A DNA stretch of 64,000 bases from Paenibacillus puerhi (GCF_009846885.1 NZ_WUWM01000033.1:1-64000), one strand, 5' to 3'. Numbered from the stretch's first letter, positions 1-9,509 are shown. A program made the numbers and translations. The notes: generated by a model from the sequence alone, not told the origin.

Positions 1-6
1 TGAAAA

Positions 7-62
7 AGATCGCTCTCCACCTGGATAAACAGGTTCAATGAGGAGGGCGATCTCTTTTTTTT
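7..62 (+). terminator. hairpin terminator of an upstream gene
   Basis: AGATCGCTCTCC (7-18) pairs with GGAGGGCGATCT (42-53) with one wobble, followed by a run of T. It probably ends transcription from a gene outside the window. Confidence 0.75.
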
Positions 63-123
63 GAAAAATAATCCTTTAAAAAATGAGCTATCCAGCTAAC
101 ACTAGGGGTTTCTCGTCAATCTG

Positions 124-150
124 AAGACCTACCCTTGGGTAGGTCTTTTT
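124..150 (+). terminator. compact hairpin terminator
   Basis: AAGACCTACCC (124-134) pairs perfectly with GGGTAGGTCTT (137-147) around a two-base loop, and the right arm runs into five T. The A-rich side is short, so it works best on the + strand. Confidence 0.7.
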
Positions 151-433
151 GGCGATGCCGCGACTGTACGAAGTGACGGCAGGCACCGATTTCTTTGATC
201 TAAGTTGAATTTATGAATCGTGCTCACGGTAGTAGACGGTCACAGTCCCCATTCTAGGTCGGAAACATGCCAATGTGCAGGTTTGTTACATAAATGGCTA
301 TCTGGAGGGGGAAAGTCTGCAACCATGCAGGAATTTCATGTGATATTTCCCTGAACAACTGATTAAGCGGGAAATAGATGCATCTTTGCGGGAATTTTGC
401 TTGGTGGTCAACTATAAAGACAAAAGGATGTAC

Positions 434-445
434 AACCTGCAGGTT
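434..445. promoter_or_regulatory. palindrome AACCTGCAGGTT, candidate operator
   Basis: This is a perfect 12-base inverted repeat in the long leader of the importer operon. The core TGCAGGTTT recurs at 276-284. No regulator is assigned; it could be chance. Confidence 0.3.
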
Positions 446-647
446 TAGACAGGACGAAGCGGAATACTAGGTCGCCTGCTGGGGCAATCCAACGGTTTTT
501 TCTAAATGAATAACGTACTGCAGCCACAAAAACAACCAATGACTATGAGTGCAGCTAATGACAATTCCTTGTCTGGAGCCCTGTATACGGCACTGGGCAG
601 CCGATCTGAGCAAGCAGGGACTATCGACGGCAACCGAAGCTCCGACT

Positions 648-653
648 TATGAT
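648..653 (+). promoter_or_regulatory. candidate -10 of importer operon
   Basis: TATGAT in the context CTTATGATAGGG lies about 60 bases before the start codon at 714. It resembles the -10 sequences of the AATCAGAG-type promoters elsewhere in the window. The closest upstream match to that element, GATCTGAG at 603-610, is at a spacing of 45 rather than 40, so membership of the same regulon is doubtful. Confidence 0.35.
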
Positions 654-713
654 AGGGCTACCGTTTCACAGTCCCACACAGATATCACGGAGAAATGAAA
701 GGAAGGAAGCAGC

Positions 714-1667
714 ATGCAACCAAGTATGAAAGTGCCAGTCGCTGCGTCATCGGCTGCAAGGTCGTCGACATTGCTGGGCAGACTCGCACGGAACCGATGG
801 CTTTATATCATGGTTCTCCCCGGTCTACTGTACTTTCTCATTTTTAAGTACTGGCCGATGTATGGAATCTTCATCGCCTTTAAAGATTATCAGCCGTTTT
901 TAGGCTTTTGGGACAGCCCTTTTGTAGGACTGAAGCACTTCGAACGTTTATTTAGCGATTCGAACTTTCTCATGCTCTTTCGGAATACGCTGATTTTGGC
1001 TACGTACAATATCCTGTTTTTCTTTCCGCTGCCGATCGTGGTCGCGCTCATGCTCAACGAGCTGAGACAGGAGTTCATCAAGCGCACCGTTCAAACGCTG
1101 GTGTACATTCCCCACTTTATGTCCTGGGTTGTCGTCGTGGGGATTGCTTACATCTTCTTAACGACGGAGGGCGGCCTGGTGAACGAGCTGCTGGTGCGCT
1201 TCGGCGGAGAAAAGATCAATTTTCTTGTAAGTAACGAATGGTTTCGGACGGTCGTGACAGCTGAGGTCATCTGGAAAGAAACAGGCTGGGGCACGATCAT
1301 ATTCCTGGCGGCACTGGCCGGCGTCGATCCGCAGCTGTACGAAGCGGCGCGCATGGACGGAGCGAACCGGCTCCGCCAGCTATGGCATATTACTCTGCCG
1401 GCGATCCGCAGCACCATCGTGATCTTGCTGATCCTTCGACTGGGACATTTCCTCGATACGGGATTTGAGCAAATCTTCCTGATGCTTAACGCCATGAATC
1501 GCGAGGTCGGCGAAGTATTCGACACGTATGTGTATTCGGTCGGGATCAGCCAGGGACAATACAGCTTCAGTACCGCGGTCGGGTTGTTCAAGTCGATTAT
1601 CGGTTTGATTCTTGTTGTCGTTTCCAACTATTTAGCCAAAAAATTCGGAGAAGAAGGTATCTACTAG
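714..1667 (+). CDS. sugar ABC transporter permease, LplB type
   Basis: This 317-residue membrane protein is one half of the permease of a carbohydrate uptake (CUT1) ABC importer. After a short cytoplasmic N-terminus it has about six hydrophobic segments. The cytoplasmic EAA loop that contacts the ATPase is at about residues 209-229 (YEAARMDGANRLRQLWHITL). The LplB family is recognised from the 'KYWPMYGIFIAFKDYQPF' region near the N-terminus. It is followed 20 bases later by the YtcP-type partner and then by the lipoprotein, so the three form one importer. No ATPase gene is nearby. The substrate cannot be read from sequence; a complex oligosaccharide is likely from the family. Confidence 0.9.
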   Translation: MQPSMKVPVAASSAARSSTLLGRLARNRWLYIMVLPGLLYFLIFKYWPMYGIFIAFKDYQPFLGFWDSPFVGLKHFERLFSDSNFLMLFRNTLILATYNILFFFPLPIVVALMLNELRQEFIKRTVQTLVYIPHFMSWVVVVGIAYIFLTTEGGLVNELLVRFGGEKINFLVSNEWFRTVVTAEVIWKETGWGTIIFLAALAGVDPQLYEAARMDGANRLRQLWHITLPAIRSTIVILLILRLGHFLDTGFEQIFLMLNAMNREVGEVFDTYVYSVGISQGQYSFSTAVGLFKSIIGLILVVVSNYLAKKFGEEGIY

Positions 1668-1687
1668 AAAAGGAGCGCTGAACCGCT

Positions 1688-2569
1688 ATGCCGATCAAGC
1701 CAAGCTGGGGAAGCCGAATATTCGATAGCTTGAACGTTCTGCTATTGATTGGATTCGCTTTGCTTACCGTTATCCCATTCATTTATGTCATTGCCGGCTC
1801 GTTCACCACCCAGAAGGAACTGCTGCTGCGCGGGTTTATCTTATTCCCGACCGAGTTTACTCTGGAGGCTTATAAGTATATTTTCTCTACCCAGACGCTC
1901 ATCAGAAGCTTGCTGGTTACCGTATACATCACGGTCGTAGGTACGCTGATCAACATCTTCTTTACCTGTCTGATGGCGTATCCGTTAGCCCGCAAGGACA
2001 TGGATTTTCGCAAGCCGATCTTGATGCTGGTCGTGTTTACGATGCTGTTCGGCGGAGGGATGATTCCAACGTTTCTGGTCGTCAAGCAGCTAGGCATGAT
2101 CAATACTTACTGGTCCTTGCTGATCCCGGGCGCCATCAGCGCATTCAACCTAATCATCATGCGCAACTTTTTCCAGCAGCTGCCCGACGGCCTGGAGGAG
2201 TCCGCCAAGATCGACGGCTGCAACGACCTCGGCATTTTTTTCCGGATCGTGCTTCCGCTCTCCATGCCCGCGATTGCGACCTTCTCGTTATTTTACGCGG
2301 TAGGGCATTGGAATACGTTCTTCAACGCGGTGCTGTACATCAATGACAATACCAAATGGCCGATTCAAGTGCTGTTAAGGCAGATCGTGATCCTGGCTTC
2401 AGGCGGGATCGGGGACTCCTCCGCGATGGATGCGGATTATGTCGCTCCGCCGGAGCAATCGGTGAAAATGGCCGTAATTGTGGTATCTACTCTGCCGATC
2501 CTGCTGGTTTACCCGTTTTTGCAGAAACATTTTGCCAAAGGGGTATTGCTGGGCTCGGTTAAGGGTTGA
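1688..2569 (+). CDS. sugar ABC transporter permease, YtcP/AraQ type
   Basis: This 293-residue protein is the second permease half of the importer. It has about six transmembrane segments and an EAA loop at about residues 170-192 (EESAKIDGCNDLGIFFRIVL). The C-terminus ends in the family pattern 'FLQKHFAKGVLLGSVKG'. It pairs with the LplB-type protein directly upstream and the binding lipoprotein 38 bases downstream. A near twin is encoded at 35087, with almost the same C-terminal half, which suggests duplication of the importer module. Confidence 0.9.
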   Translation: MPIKPSWGSRIFDSLNVLLLIGFALLTVIPFIYVIAGSFTTQKELLLRGFILFPTEFTLEAYKYIFSTQTLIRSLLVTVYITVVGTLINIFFTCLMAYPLARKDMDFRKPILMLVVFTMLFGGGMIPTFLVVKQLGMINTYWSLLIPGAISAFNLIIMRNFFQQLPDGLEESAKIDGCNDLGIFFRIVLPLSMPAIATFSLFYAVGHWNTFFNAVLYINDNTKWPIQVLLRQIVILASGGIGDSSAMDADYVAPPEQSVKMAVIVVSTLPILLVYPFLQKHFAKGVLLGSVKG

Positions 2570-2607
2570 GGATATACTAGGTTTATAGAAAAGGGAGGAA
2601 CTACACA

Positions 2608-4125
2608 ATGAACAGAAGACATTCGAGGAAACTGGTCAAAGCCGGAGCCTTGCTCACCACCATTGCACTGGCTATGACGGCCTGCGCGGGGAAGGATCAG
2701 CCCGCTCCGCAAGGCAATGGCGATGCCGGAGCCGGGGCGAATCAAGGACCGCTGCAGCTGACGATGATGCTGCCGACCTATAACCCGGAGCAAATGCCTG
2801 CGGACAGCTCGGTTCTAAAGACGCTGGAGGAGAAGACAAACACGAAGCTAACGGTGTCATGGGTGCCATCCTCGACCTACACCGATAAATTAAGCGCTAC
2901 CGTGGCATCCGGCGAGCTGCCGAAGACGTTCGTTGCGCTGGAGCCGAAAGCCTCCTTCATTGTGAACGCCGCCCGTACCGGCATGTTCTGGGAGGTCGGA
3001 CCGTATCTGAAAAGCTATCCGAACCTGAGCAAGATGTCGGACATCGTCCTCAAGAATGTGTCGATCGACGGCAAAGTTTACGGCGTCTACCGGGAGCGGG
3101 ATCTCGCTCGCTTCGGGCTGATGATCCGTCAGGACTGGTTAACGAACCTGGGCCTGCAGGCGCCTAAGACGATAGATGAGCTTTATACGGTTCTGAAAGC
3201 CTTTGCAACGGGCGATCCGGACAAGAACGGCAAAGCGGATACGATTGGACTCGCCGTGGGGATGCAGGGGAGCAACATAGCCGGCTTTAAAGACATCCTG
3301 GTTTATATGGGGGGAGCGAATGAGTGGGAGCTGCAGGACGGCAAGCTGGTTCCCGTTCATATGACGGAAGCTTACCTGGACACGATGAAGTTCTACAAAA
3401 AATTATATGACGAAAAAATCATCAATCAGGACTTCGCGCTCGTGCAGGACGGCCGAGCCGTTATGAATAAGGCTCAAGCCGGGCTTTGGATCGATAATAT
3501 GCTGGACGGCAAAAATATCGAGGACAACATCAAGAAGATCGTTCCGGACGCGAAAATTAACTTACTCAACCGCATCGCAGGTCCCAAGGGCGATAGAACC
3601 CGTGCCGGCGCAGGATATTTGGGCATGTATATGATTCCGAAAACAAGCGTGAAAACGGAAGCAGAGCTCAAGCAAATTCTTGAATATTTCGATAAAGTAT
3701 CCGAGAAGGATATCCAGAATCTGATGAAATACGGGATTGAAGGCAAGCAGTACACGCTTGAGAATGGCACCTACAAGCCTAATCAGGATCCGAAAGCAAA
3801 GTCTGAAATCTTGGACGGCAACCAGTTTATGATACTGCAGAATGAGGTTGTCAACTACGGGACCGAGCTGGAGAAGCTCAGCACCAAGCTCTTCCAGGAC
3901 AACGCGACGTTCGCGATCGCTAACCCGGCTGCGCCGTTCATCTCCAATACGGAGATCGAGAAGGGCAAAGAGCTTTCGAAGATTATTGCGGATGCCACAG
4001 TGAAATTCATCATGGGCTCGGTGAATGAGGCCGACTGGAAGCAGACGGTGGACAAATGGCTGCAAAGCGGCGGAAGCAAGATCATCGAGGAGTTTAATGC
4101 CGAATACGCGAAGCTGGCGAAATAA
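2608..4125 (+). CDS. extracellular sugar-binding lipoprotein
   Basis: This 505-residue solute-binding protein captures substrate outside the cell for the two permeases encoded just upstream. It has a lipoprotein signal peptide with the lipobox MTAC at about residues 23-26, so the mature protein is lipid-anchored at the membrane. The rest is a typical large (about 500 residues) LipO-type binding protein, with the family feature 'DPDKNGKADT' in the middle, a calcium-site-like loop. A good RBS (GGGAGG) precedes the ATG. A hairpin without a T-run follows at 4141. The ligand is unknown. Confidence 0.9.
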   Translation: MNRRHSRKLVKAGALLTTIALAMTACAGKDQPAPQGNGDAGAGANQGPLQLTMMLPTYNPEQMPADSSVLKTLEEKTNTKLTVSWVPSSTYTDKLSATVASGELPKTFVALEPKASFIVNAARTGMFWEVGPYLKSYPNLSKMSDIVLKNVSIDGKVYGVYRERDLARFGLMIRQDWLTNLGLQAPKTIDELYTVLKAFATGDPDKNGKADTIGLAVGMQGSNIAGFKDILVYMGGANEWELQDGKLVPVHMTEAYLDTMKFYKKLYDEKIINQDFALVQDGRAVMNKAQAGLWIDNMLDGKNIEDNIKKIVPDAKINLLNRIAGPKGDRTRAGAGYLGMYMIPKTSVKTEAELKQILEYFDKVSEKDIQNLMKYGIEGKQYTLENGTYKPNQDPKAKSEILDGNQFMILQNEVVNYGTELEKLSTKLFQDNATFAIANPAAPFISNTEIEKGKELSKIIADATVKFIMGSVNEADWKQTVDKWLQSGGSKIIEEFNAEYAKLAK

Positions 4126-4140
4126 TAAAGCTTGTTGACT

Positions 4141-4169
4141 GAGGAAAGGGCTACCCAGGCCCTTTCCTC
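4141..4169 (+). terminator. strong hairpin after the binding-protein gene, no T-run
   Basis: GAGGAAAGGGC (4141-4151) pairs perfectly with GCCCTTTCCTC (4159-4169). No T-run follows, so it may stabilise the mRNA 3' end or give partial termination before the regulator gene at 4251. Confidence 0.5.
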
Positions 4170-4250
4170 CCTCGCGTTAGGCGGCATCGCTTAATAGGGA
4201 GTTTTCGTGTACACTAAAGTACTGTTAGGCATCAACGACTTGGAGGCATT

Positions 4251-6515
4251 ATGAGATTCCGGTCCTCGTCTTTTTTATGGAAGCTGATGTTATATTCCAT
4301 CTTGATCGGTACGATACCGGTCATTCTGCTGGGCACCTTTGCTTATTACAATTCTTCCCTGACCGTCCAGGAGAAAGTAAACGAGAGCAATAAGCAGCTC
4401 TTGCAGCAAATGCAGATGCGCGTCGAGCAGACGCTCAGGACGGTCGACAATTCGGCAACGCAGCTGCTGCAGTCACCTGTCGTTACCGGCGCTTTCGTTA
4501 CCGATATCACCCAACGTGATTTCGAAATGGTGCATGAGCTGTATAAAGGGATCTCGCTGGTTCAAACCTACGAGCTTGGCATTAAGGATATTTTTCTGTA
4601 CAGTCTAAGCAAGCAATGGCTGATCAACAGCCATGGGATCAATGAATACAGCATGCCGAGCTTTAAGCCGCAGCTGGAGGCCTTCTCCCGCGAAGCCGCA
4701 GGTTCTTTCTGGACAAGCGGACCGGGCGATTCGCCGAGTTCCTACCAGTCTATCTACTTTGTGAAGAAGTATCCGTTTAATGCCGTCAAGCCGACAGGGA
4801 TCATCAGCATCATGCTATCGTCTGATTTGATGAAGGAGCGTGACACGTTTCAGAACGGCAAGCTCGGCAGCGCGTTTATTCTAGATCAGGACTTCCATAT
4901 TCTGGATCATCACGACCGCAGTCTGCTAGGAAGCAGTATGCTGGGGCAGCCTCACCTGAAGCCTCTCCTCGAATCGGAGGAGGCCATCGGTCAATATACC
5001 GCCAAGCTGGATGGGGAGGTCGTGACCGTCACCTACCGGAAGTCTTCTTACAACGGCTGGAGCTATGTGTCCGTTGCCTCTAATCAGCAAGTGAACGAGC
5101 AGAATAAAATCATCGGGTGGATCACCCTGCTCGTCTGTATGGCCATCCTGCTGGTCACACTGGTTCTTGCCTGGTTCGGCTCGAAGAAAATGTATAGTCC
5201 GATCCAATCCATCTATACCGCTCTGACCAGCATTCCTGCGTCGGAGGAGGAGGGGAAGCCGAGCGGAGAGCTTCAGGTTATCGGAGAACGCGTCGATTAT
5301 TTGATACGCAATCAATCCCTGATTATGAATGAGCTTAAGGGGCAGCAGGTACAGCTCAAGGAATTTTTCATGCAGAAATTATTCGGCGGCACTATCCAAC
5401 CGGCGGATTTCGAGGAAAAATTGAGCCTGTACGGCCTGGAGCGGCCGTGGCCTTCCATGTGCGTGCTAGCCATTCAAATCGACACGCTGAAGGATACCCG
5501 CTTTGAAGAGTCCAATCGGGATTTGCTTATGTTCGCCATCAGCAATATCGTCGGCGAGCTTGTCGTGACCGAGCAAAGGCTGGTACCGATCGTCAAATCG
5601 GACTGCCAGGTGACCTTGATCGGCTCCTCGAAAGAGGGCGAGGCCTTTAAGGAGCACATGTTCAGCCTGTCCGATGAGATTCAAAAGGCCGTGTTTCAAT
5701 ATTTGGAGATTAAGGTGAGCATCGGGATCAGCCGTCCTTTCAGCTCGTTTGCGGAAACCCAGCAGGCGCTGCATGAAGCTATGACCTCGTTGAAGTACAG
5801 GGTGGGACTTGGGCAGGAGTCGATTTTGTTCATCGAGGACGTGCAGCCGCAGAAGAGCAATCTGTATATGTTCCCGCAAGAAGGGGAGCAGCTCTTGCTC
5901 GATGCGATCCGCGCGGGAAATCCAGAGCAGTCGAGGGTTGCCTTGATGCAGTTTATCGGAGAGTTGTTCCAGCATACGCAGCATCGGGATTATCAGCTGT
6001 CCTTGCTAAGGCTGCTGGTCGATCTTCTCAAATTCGGTCAGGAATTGTCCATCCCTCTGGACCGGATAGCGGAGGATGAAGCCTCCTTGATTCAATCCTT
6101 ATTTAAGCTGAGGAATGTAAAGGAGATGGAGGACTGGTTCTGGTCCCTGTTCGTGCATCCCTACCTTCAGGAGCTCGGCAGTCGCCGGGATTATCAGTTC
6201 AAGCATATTTCAGAAGCGGTCATCGATATGATTAAAAGGGAGTTTGATTCGGAGCTTACCCTGGAGACATGTTCTTCCCGTATCAACTATCACCCCCACT
6301 ACGTGAGCCGGGTTTTCCGGCAGGAGACGGGCATTAATTTCGGCGAATATTTAACGCAGTATCGGATGGATATGGCTAAGAAATGGCTGAAGGAGTCCGA
6401 TATGAAGATTGTCGAAATCGCGGAGCGGCTGCAGTACAACAACTCCGCCAACTTTATTCGCTCCTTCCGCAAATCGGTAGGCATGACGCCGGGGCAGTTC
6501 CGTGATGAGGGCTAG
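4251..6515 (+). CDS. membrane-bound AraC-family regulator
   Basis: This 754-residue protein combines an external sensor with a DNA-binding domain in one chain. A first membrane helix lies at residues 10-32, followed by an extracellular sensor of about 250 residues and a second helix at about 286-308 (ending in FGSKK). A long cytoplasmic linker leads to a two-helix-turn-helix AraC domain at about 650-754, ending with the family signature 'GMTPGQFRDEG'. Members of this group usually control the neighbouring sugar importer; here it lies directly downstream of one. It resembles the protein at 30070, which sits beside the other complete importer. Confidence 0.85.
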   Translation: MRFRSSSFLWKLMLYSILIGTIPVILLGTFAYYNSSLTVQEKVNESNKQLLQQMQMRVEQTLRTVDNSATQLLQSPVVTGAFVTDITQRDFEMVHELYKGISLVQTYELGIKDIFLYSLSKQWLINSHGINEYSMPSFKPQLEAFSREAAGSFWTSGPGDSPSSYQSIYFVKKYPFNAVKPTGIISIMLSSDLMKERDTFQNGKLGSAFILDQDFHILDHHDRSLLGSSMLGQPHLKPLLESEEAIGQYTAKLDGEVVTVTYRKSSYNGWSYVSVASNQQVNEQNKIIGWITLLVCMAILLVTLVLAWFGSKKMYSPIQSIYTALTSIPASEEEGKPSGELQVIGERVDYLIRNQSLIMNELKGQQVQLKEFFMQKLFGGTIQPADFEEKLSLYGLERPWPSMCVLAIQIDTLKDTRFEESNRDLLMFAISNIVGELVVTEQRLVPIVKSDCQVTLIGSSKEGEAFKEHMFSLSDEIQKAVFQYLEIKVSIGISRPFSSFAETQQALHEAMTSLKYRVGLGQESILFIEDVQPQKSNLYMFPQEGEQLLLDAIRAGNPEQSRVALMQFIGELFQHTQHRDYQLSLLRLLVDLLKFGQELSIPLDRIAEDEASLIQSLFKLRNVKEMEDWFWSLFVHPYLQELGSRRDYQFKHISEAVIDMIKREFDSELTLETCSSRINYHPHYVSRVFRQETGINFGEYLTQYRMDMAKKWLKESDMKIVEIAERLQYNNSANFIRSFRKSVGMTPGQFRDEG

Positions 6516-6583
6516 AGCTGGGTACGGAGAACTTTGCCACGATCGCCTCTAAGCATTATACTAATAGCATCCATAGCGACGAA

Positions 6584-6603
6584 CCTCCCCGAGCAAGGGG
6601 AGG
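6584..6603 (+). terminator. short GC-rich hairpin after the AraC gene
   Basis: CCTCCCC (6584-6590) pairs with GGGGAGG (6597-6603), followed by CTTTG. The T-tract is weak, so it may only attenuate transcription into the oxidoreductase gene at 6657. Confidence 0.5.
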
Positions 6604-6656
6604 CTTTGTCTATGTTAAGGGGTATTTTGCCGTTGGACGAAAGGGAGGAACATGTT

Positions 6657-7640
6657 ATGAAAGCCATCTTGGTAGGACTCGGCTATGCCGGCTACAACTG
6701 GTATAAAAGGCTGAAAGCGCAAGGACTATTGGGTGCCGTCGTGGAAACCAATCTTTCCATGAAGGAGAAGATGGAAGGGGACCCGTATCCTTTCTATACC
6801 TCGCTGGAGGAGGCGCTTGAGCGGGAGAAGGCGGATTTCCTTCTCAATGTTACTTCGCCGGCGGCGCATACGGCGATCAACCTGATGGCCTTTGAGCGAA
6901 AGCTGCCGGTGCTGTGCGAGAAACCGATCTCCTTTGATTATGAAGAGGCGGTGGATGTTGTGGAGCGAGCGATGCAGGGAGGGATCCCTTTCATGATCGC
7001 CGAGAATTACCGCCGCTTTCCTTACATCCGGAGGCTGAAGCAGTTGATTGACGACGGCTCGATCGGGAGGCTGGCCTCCATCGATATCCGGTTTCATCGC
7101 TACCATCACATCCAGCGCAATTACACCGTCAGCTTGCTGGATGATATCGGCGTCCATCACTTCGATATGATCCGTTATTTGTCCGGAGCCGAAGGCGAAC
7201 GGATTACGGCGAATATGTATAACCCGCTTAACGGCTGGACTGAGCCGGGAGCTGTGCTTAGCGCGGAGGCATGGATTCAGATGGAAGGCGGCATCCGCGC
7301 GACGTATTCGGGTACGATTACGTCCCGGGGCGCGTCCACGCCATGGTGCGGACAGCTACGGATCGAAGGGAGCGAGGGCGCGTTGGAGCTGGTCGATCAA
7401 GTGATCTACCTGCATCGCGAAGGTCAGACGGAGGTCTACAGCGATCATAGCAGCGTAGAAGTTACCGATGCGCTGGCGGAATTCCTTAACGCGCTCCGGG
7501 AGCGGCGGGAGCCTGAGTCCAGCGGCAGGGATTACCTGCTCACTCAGGCGCTAGTGCGCGATGCCAAGTTGTCGAGCGCGAAGGGGCAGTGGCTTGATGT
7601 GACAAGGCCCAGGGTGTCGCAGCGAGTAACGCAAACCTAG
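6657..7640 (+). CDS. Gfo/Idh/MocA-family oxidoreductase
   Basis: This 327-residue protein belongs to the NAD(P)-dependent sugar and cyclitol dehydrogenases. The N-terminal Rossmann fold carries the dinucleotide motif GLGYAG at residues 8-13, and the family motif EKP (in LCEKPISF) lies near residue 95. The C-terminal half is the usual alpha/beta substrate domain. I chose the ATG at 6657 because it has the RBS GGGAGG just upstream and begins directly at the Rossmann strand; an in-frame start at 6534 would add 41 residues unlike the family. It sits between the first importer and the sulfatase region. The substrate is unknown, probably a sugar or uronate. Confidence 0.85.
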   Translation: MKAILVGLGYAGYNWYKRLKAQGLLGAVVETNLSMKEKMEGDPYPFYTSLEEALEREKADFLLNVTSPAAHTAINLMAFERKLPVLCEKPISFDYEEAVDVVERAMQGGIPFMIAENYRRFPYIRRLKQLIDDGSIGRLASIDIRFHRYHHIQRNYTVSLLDDIGVHHFDMIRYLSGAEGERITANMYNPLNGWTEPGAVLSAEAWIQMEGGIRATYSGTITSRGASTPWCGQLRIEGSEGALELVDQVIYLHREGQTEVYSDHSSVEVTDALAEFLNALRERREPESSGRDYLLTQALVRDAKLSSAKGQWLDVTRPRVSQRVTQT

Positions 7641-7711
7641 CAGGAAGAGATGAACATAGGCATCATCCCGATCGGAAGAGCTCGGACACGCCTTGCCGCT
7701 TTCGGTTAAGA

Positions 7712-7757
7712 AATCAGAGAATCGGGTAAAGCGATTTTTATGCAAATCCCCTATGAT
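7712..7757 (+). promoter_or_regulatory. regulon promoter a: AATCAGAG element plus TATGAT -10
   Basis: AATCAGAGAATCGG starts at 7712 and the -10 hexamer TATGAT at 7752, exactly 40 bases apart. There is no good -35 hexamer, and the element lies where an activator would sit. The same arrangement recurs at 9420 and 19503. It lies 46 bases before the binding-protein start. The proposed regulator is the YesN-type protein at 16491; that is inference. Confidence 0.65.
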
Positions 7758-7802
7758 AAGGATGAACCAAGACATCTGGTTAATTAGAAAGGGGACAAGG
7801 CA

Positions 7803-9323
7803 ATGAACAAAAGGCTGCTTGTAGGTTGTGCTCTTATGCTTTCGTTAAGTACCGTGCTTGGCTGTGCGAAGCAGAATGAAGGGGGTTCGTCGCCCAAGAA
7901 GGCCGGCGATGCCGCCGAGTCTGCCAACGAACTCAGCGAAAAGCTGACGATCAATTGGATGGCGCAAGCCTTTCAAGGCGGAGGCTGGCCGGATGATCAC
8001 CCGATGATCCAGGAGCTCAATAAAAAGTTCAATGTCGATTTGAAAATCCAGTGGGTCCCTTCAGCCAACTATAAAGAGAAGCTGAATGTGGTTGCAGCCT
8101 CTAACGACTTTCCGGACGTCTTTTACATCACCTTTCCGGAATTCAACCGGTGGAAAAATCAAGGCTTATTCTATGATATCAAACCCGTAATATCGAATTA
8201 TCCGAACCTGGCGAAAATACCGGAAGGGCCATTGAATAACCTGAACCCCAAGGGGAAGATTCTTAGCCTGCCTTATTATCTCACGGAAGCAAGGGATTCC
8301 TATGCCGTGCGCGAGGACTGGTTGAAGAAGCTGGGGCTCAGCTCGCCGAAGACGGTGGACGAGTTCTACGAAATGGCGAAGGCGTTTGCGACCAAGGATC
8401 CGGACGGCAACGGCAAGCAGGATACGATAGGGTTTTCGTTCTATATCGACTCGACTGCGAATGTGATCAGGGACATCGAGTTTATCCAGGCCGGATTCGG
8501 TCTGTGGAATCAATGGAAGGAAGTCGACGGCAAGCTGGTTTCTTATCAAACCCAGGTGGAGGAATGGAAGAACTTCCTGACCTTTATGCACAAGGCTTAC
8601 AACGAGGGCGTGCTGGACAAGGATTTCGGCGTGAATAAAATCAGATCGACGATCGATAAGTTCGAGTCGAACAAGGTCGGCTTCTCTATTGTGAATCCGA
8701 ATGACTATAACAATACGATCAACAACATCAGGAAGCTCGTCCCGACAGCAACGATCGCTCAAGTTGAACCCCCGAAAGGGCCGACAGGCTTGACGGCATC
8801 CCCTACCTTTGACATGCTCCACAAGCAAGTGATCAATGCTAAGATCGATGAGAAAAAGAAGCGCCGGATTTTGATGATGCTGGATTATTTCATTTCTCCG
8901 GAGGGCTCTGATTTTATTAAGCATGGCATCGAAGGAGTACACTTCAAGAAAATTTCGGATGACAAGTATGAGAAATTGGAAGCAGCGGATAAGGACCGTC
9001 AAAATTTGATCAACAACTGGATATTCCGTCCGTTCGATCCAGGCATCCAGATGTACAAATGGGAGGACCCGGCGTATCACAAGACGATGCGCGATATGTT
9101 TGATCTCAATGCCAAGTACAAATGGGTCAATCCGGCGGCGGGCTTGGAGTCCGAAACCATGAATAAAAGCGGCGCGAATCTGAACGTGAAGTTCATGGAG
9201 ACGGTATCCAAAATCATTATGGGCCGAGAGCCGGTATCCGCCATTGAGAAAGCATCGGCCGACTGGCTGGCGGGCGGCGGCAATAAAATCATCGAGGAAA
9301 TCAATAAGGCTTATAAGGAATAG
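7803..9323 (+). CDS. orphan sugar-binding lipoprotein
   Basis: This 506-residue solute-binding lipoprotein has a signal peptide with lipobox VLGC at about residues 18-21 and the large LipO-type fold, including 'DPDGNGKQDT' in the middle. It is monocistronic: its own promoter is at 7712 and a clear terminator follows at 9334. No permease gene adjoins it. Its promoter element matches that of the permease-led operon at 19503, and that operon lacks a binding protein. I therefore infer it is the binding component for those permeases, delivering sulfated oligosaccharide. It differs clearly from the binding proteins at 2608, 32379 and 36076. Confidence 0.88.
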   Translation: MNKRLLVGCALMLSLSTVLGCAKQNEGGSSPKKAGDAAESANELSEKLTINWMAQAFQGGGWPDDHPMIQELNKKFNVDLKIQWVPSANYKEKLNVVAASNDFPDVFYITFPEFNRWKNQGLFYDIKPVISNYPNLAKIPEGPLNNLNPKGKILSLPYYLTEARDSYAVREDWLKKLGLSSPKTVDEFYEMAKAFATKDPDGNGKQDTIGFSFYIDSTANVIRDIEFIQAGFGLWNQWKEVDGKLVSYQTQVEEWKNFLTFMHKAYNEGVLDKDFGVNKIRSTIDKFESNKVGFSIVNPNDYNNTINNIRKLVPTATIAQVEPPKGPTGLTASPTFDMLHKQVINAKIDEKKKRRILMMLDYFISPEGSDFIKHGIEGVHFKKISDDKYEKLEAADKDRQNLINNWIFRPFDPGIQMYKWEDPAYHKTMRDMFDLNAKYKWVNPAAGLESETMNKSGANLNVKFMETVSKIIMGREPVSAIEKASADWLAGGGNKIIEEINKAYKE

Positions 9324-9333
9324 AAGATAAACC

Positions 9334-9377
9334 AAGAAAAACCATTAGGAATCGTCGGATTCTTAATGGTTTTTCTT
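9334..9377 (+). terminator. terminator of the orphan binding-protein gene
   Basis: AAGAAAAACCATTA (9334-9347) pairs with TTAATGGTTTTTCTT (9363-9377). The A-rich left arm and T-rich right arm make it able to work on both strands. Confidence 0.8.
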
Positions 9378-9419
9378 TACTTAGCGCTGTTGATCGATAT
9401 CCAAGTCGATTGTGTCAGG

Positions 9420-9465
9420 AATCAGAGAATCGGATAACGACTTATGAAAGTGCACCCCTTATGAT
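9420..9465 (+). promoter_or_regulatory. regulon promoter b: AATCAGAG element plus TATGAT -10
   Basis: AATCAGAGAATCGGATAACG starts at 9420 and TATGAT at 9460, spacing 40. It shares AATCAGAGAATCGG with the copy at 7712, and TAACGAC with the copy at 19503. It drives the two sulfatase genes at 9510 and 11111. Confidence 0.65.
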
Positions 9466-9509
9466 AAGGTGAGGACTGGCCATTACTTTCAAAGACGGAG
9501 ATGAGACGA

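Larger units (their letters stand above)
1..713. other. non-coding region upstream of the first importer operon
   Basis: No convincing gene is seen in these 713 bases. The first 150 bases hold two hairpin terminators, listed separately, probably closing a gene to the left of the window. The remainder carries a 12-base perfect palindrome at 434-445, three TGCAGG half-sites and a TATGAT hexamer at 648-653 that could be the -10 of the importer operon starting at 714. The long leader suggests several regulator sites. Confidence 0.6.

Noticed and set aside
603..653. GATCTGAG with a TATGAT before the first importer, as a regulon member
   Set aside because: Only six of eight bases match and the spacing is 45, not 40.
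8166..9335. Minus-strand open frame of 389 codons opposite the lipoprotein at 7803
   Set aside because: Shadow frame without RBS or family features.
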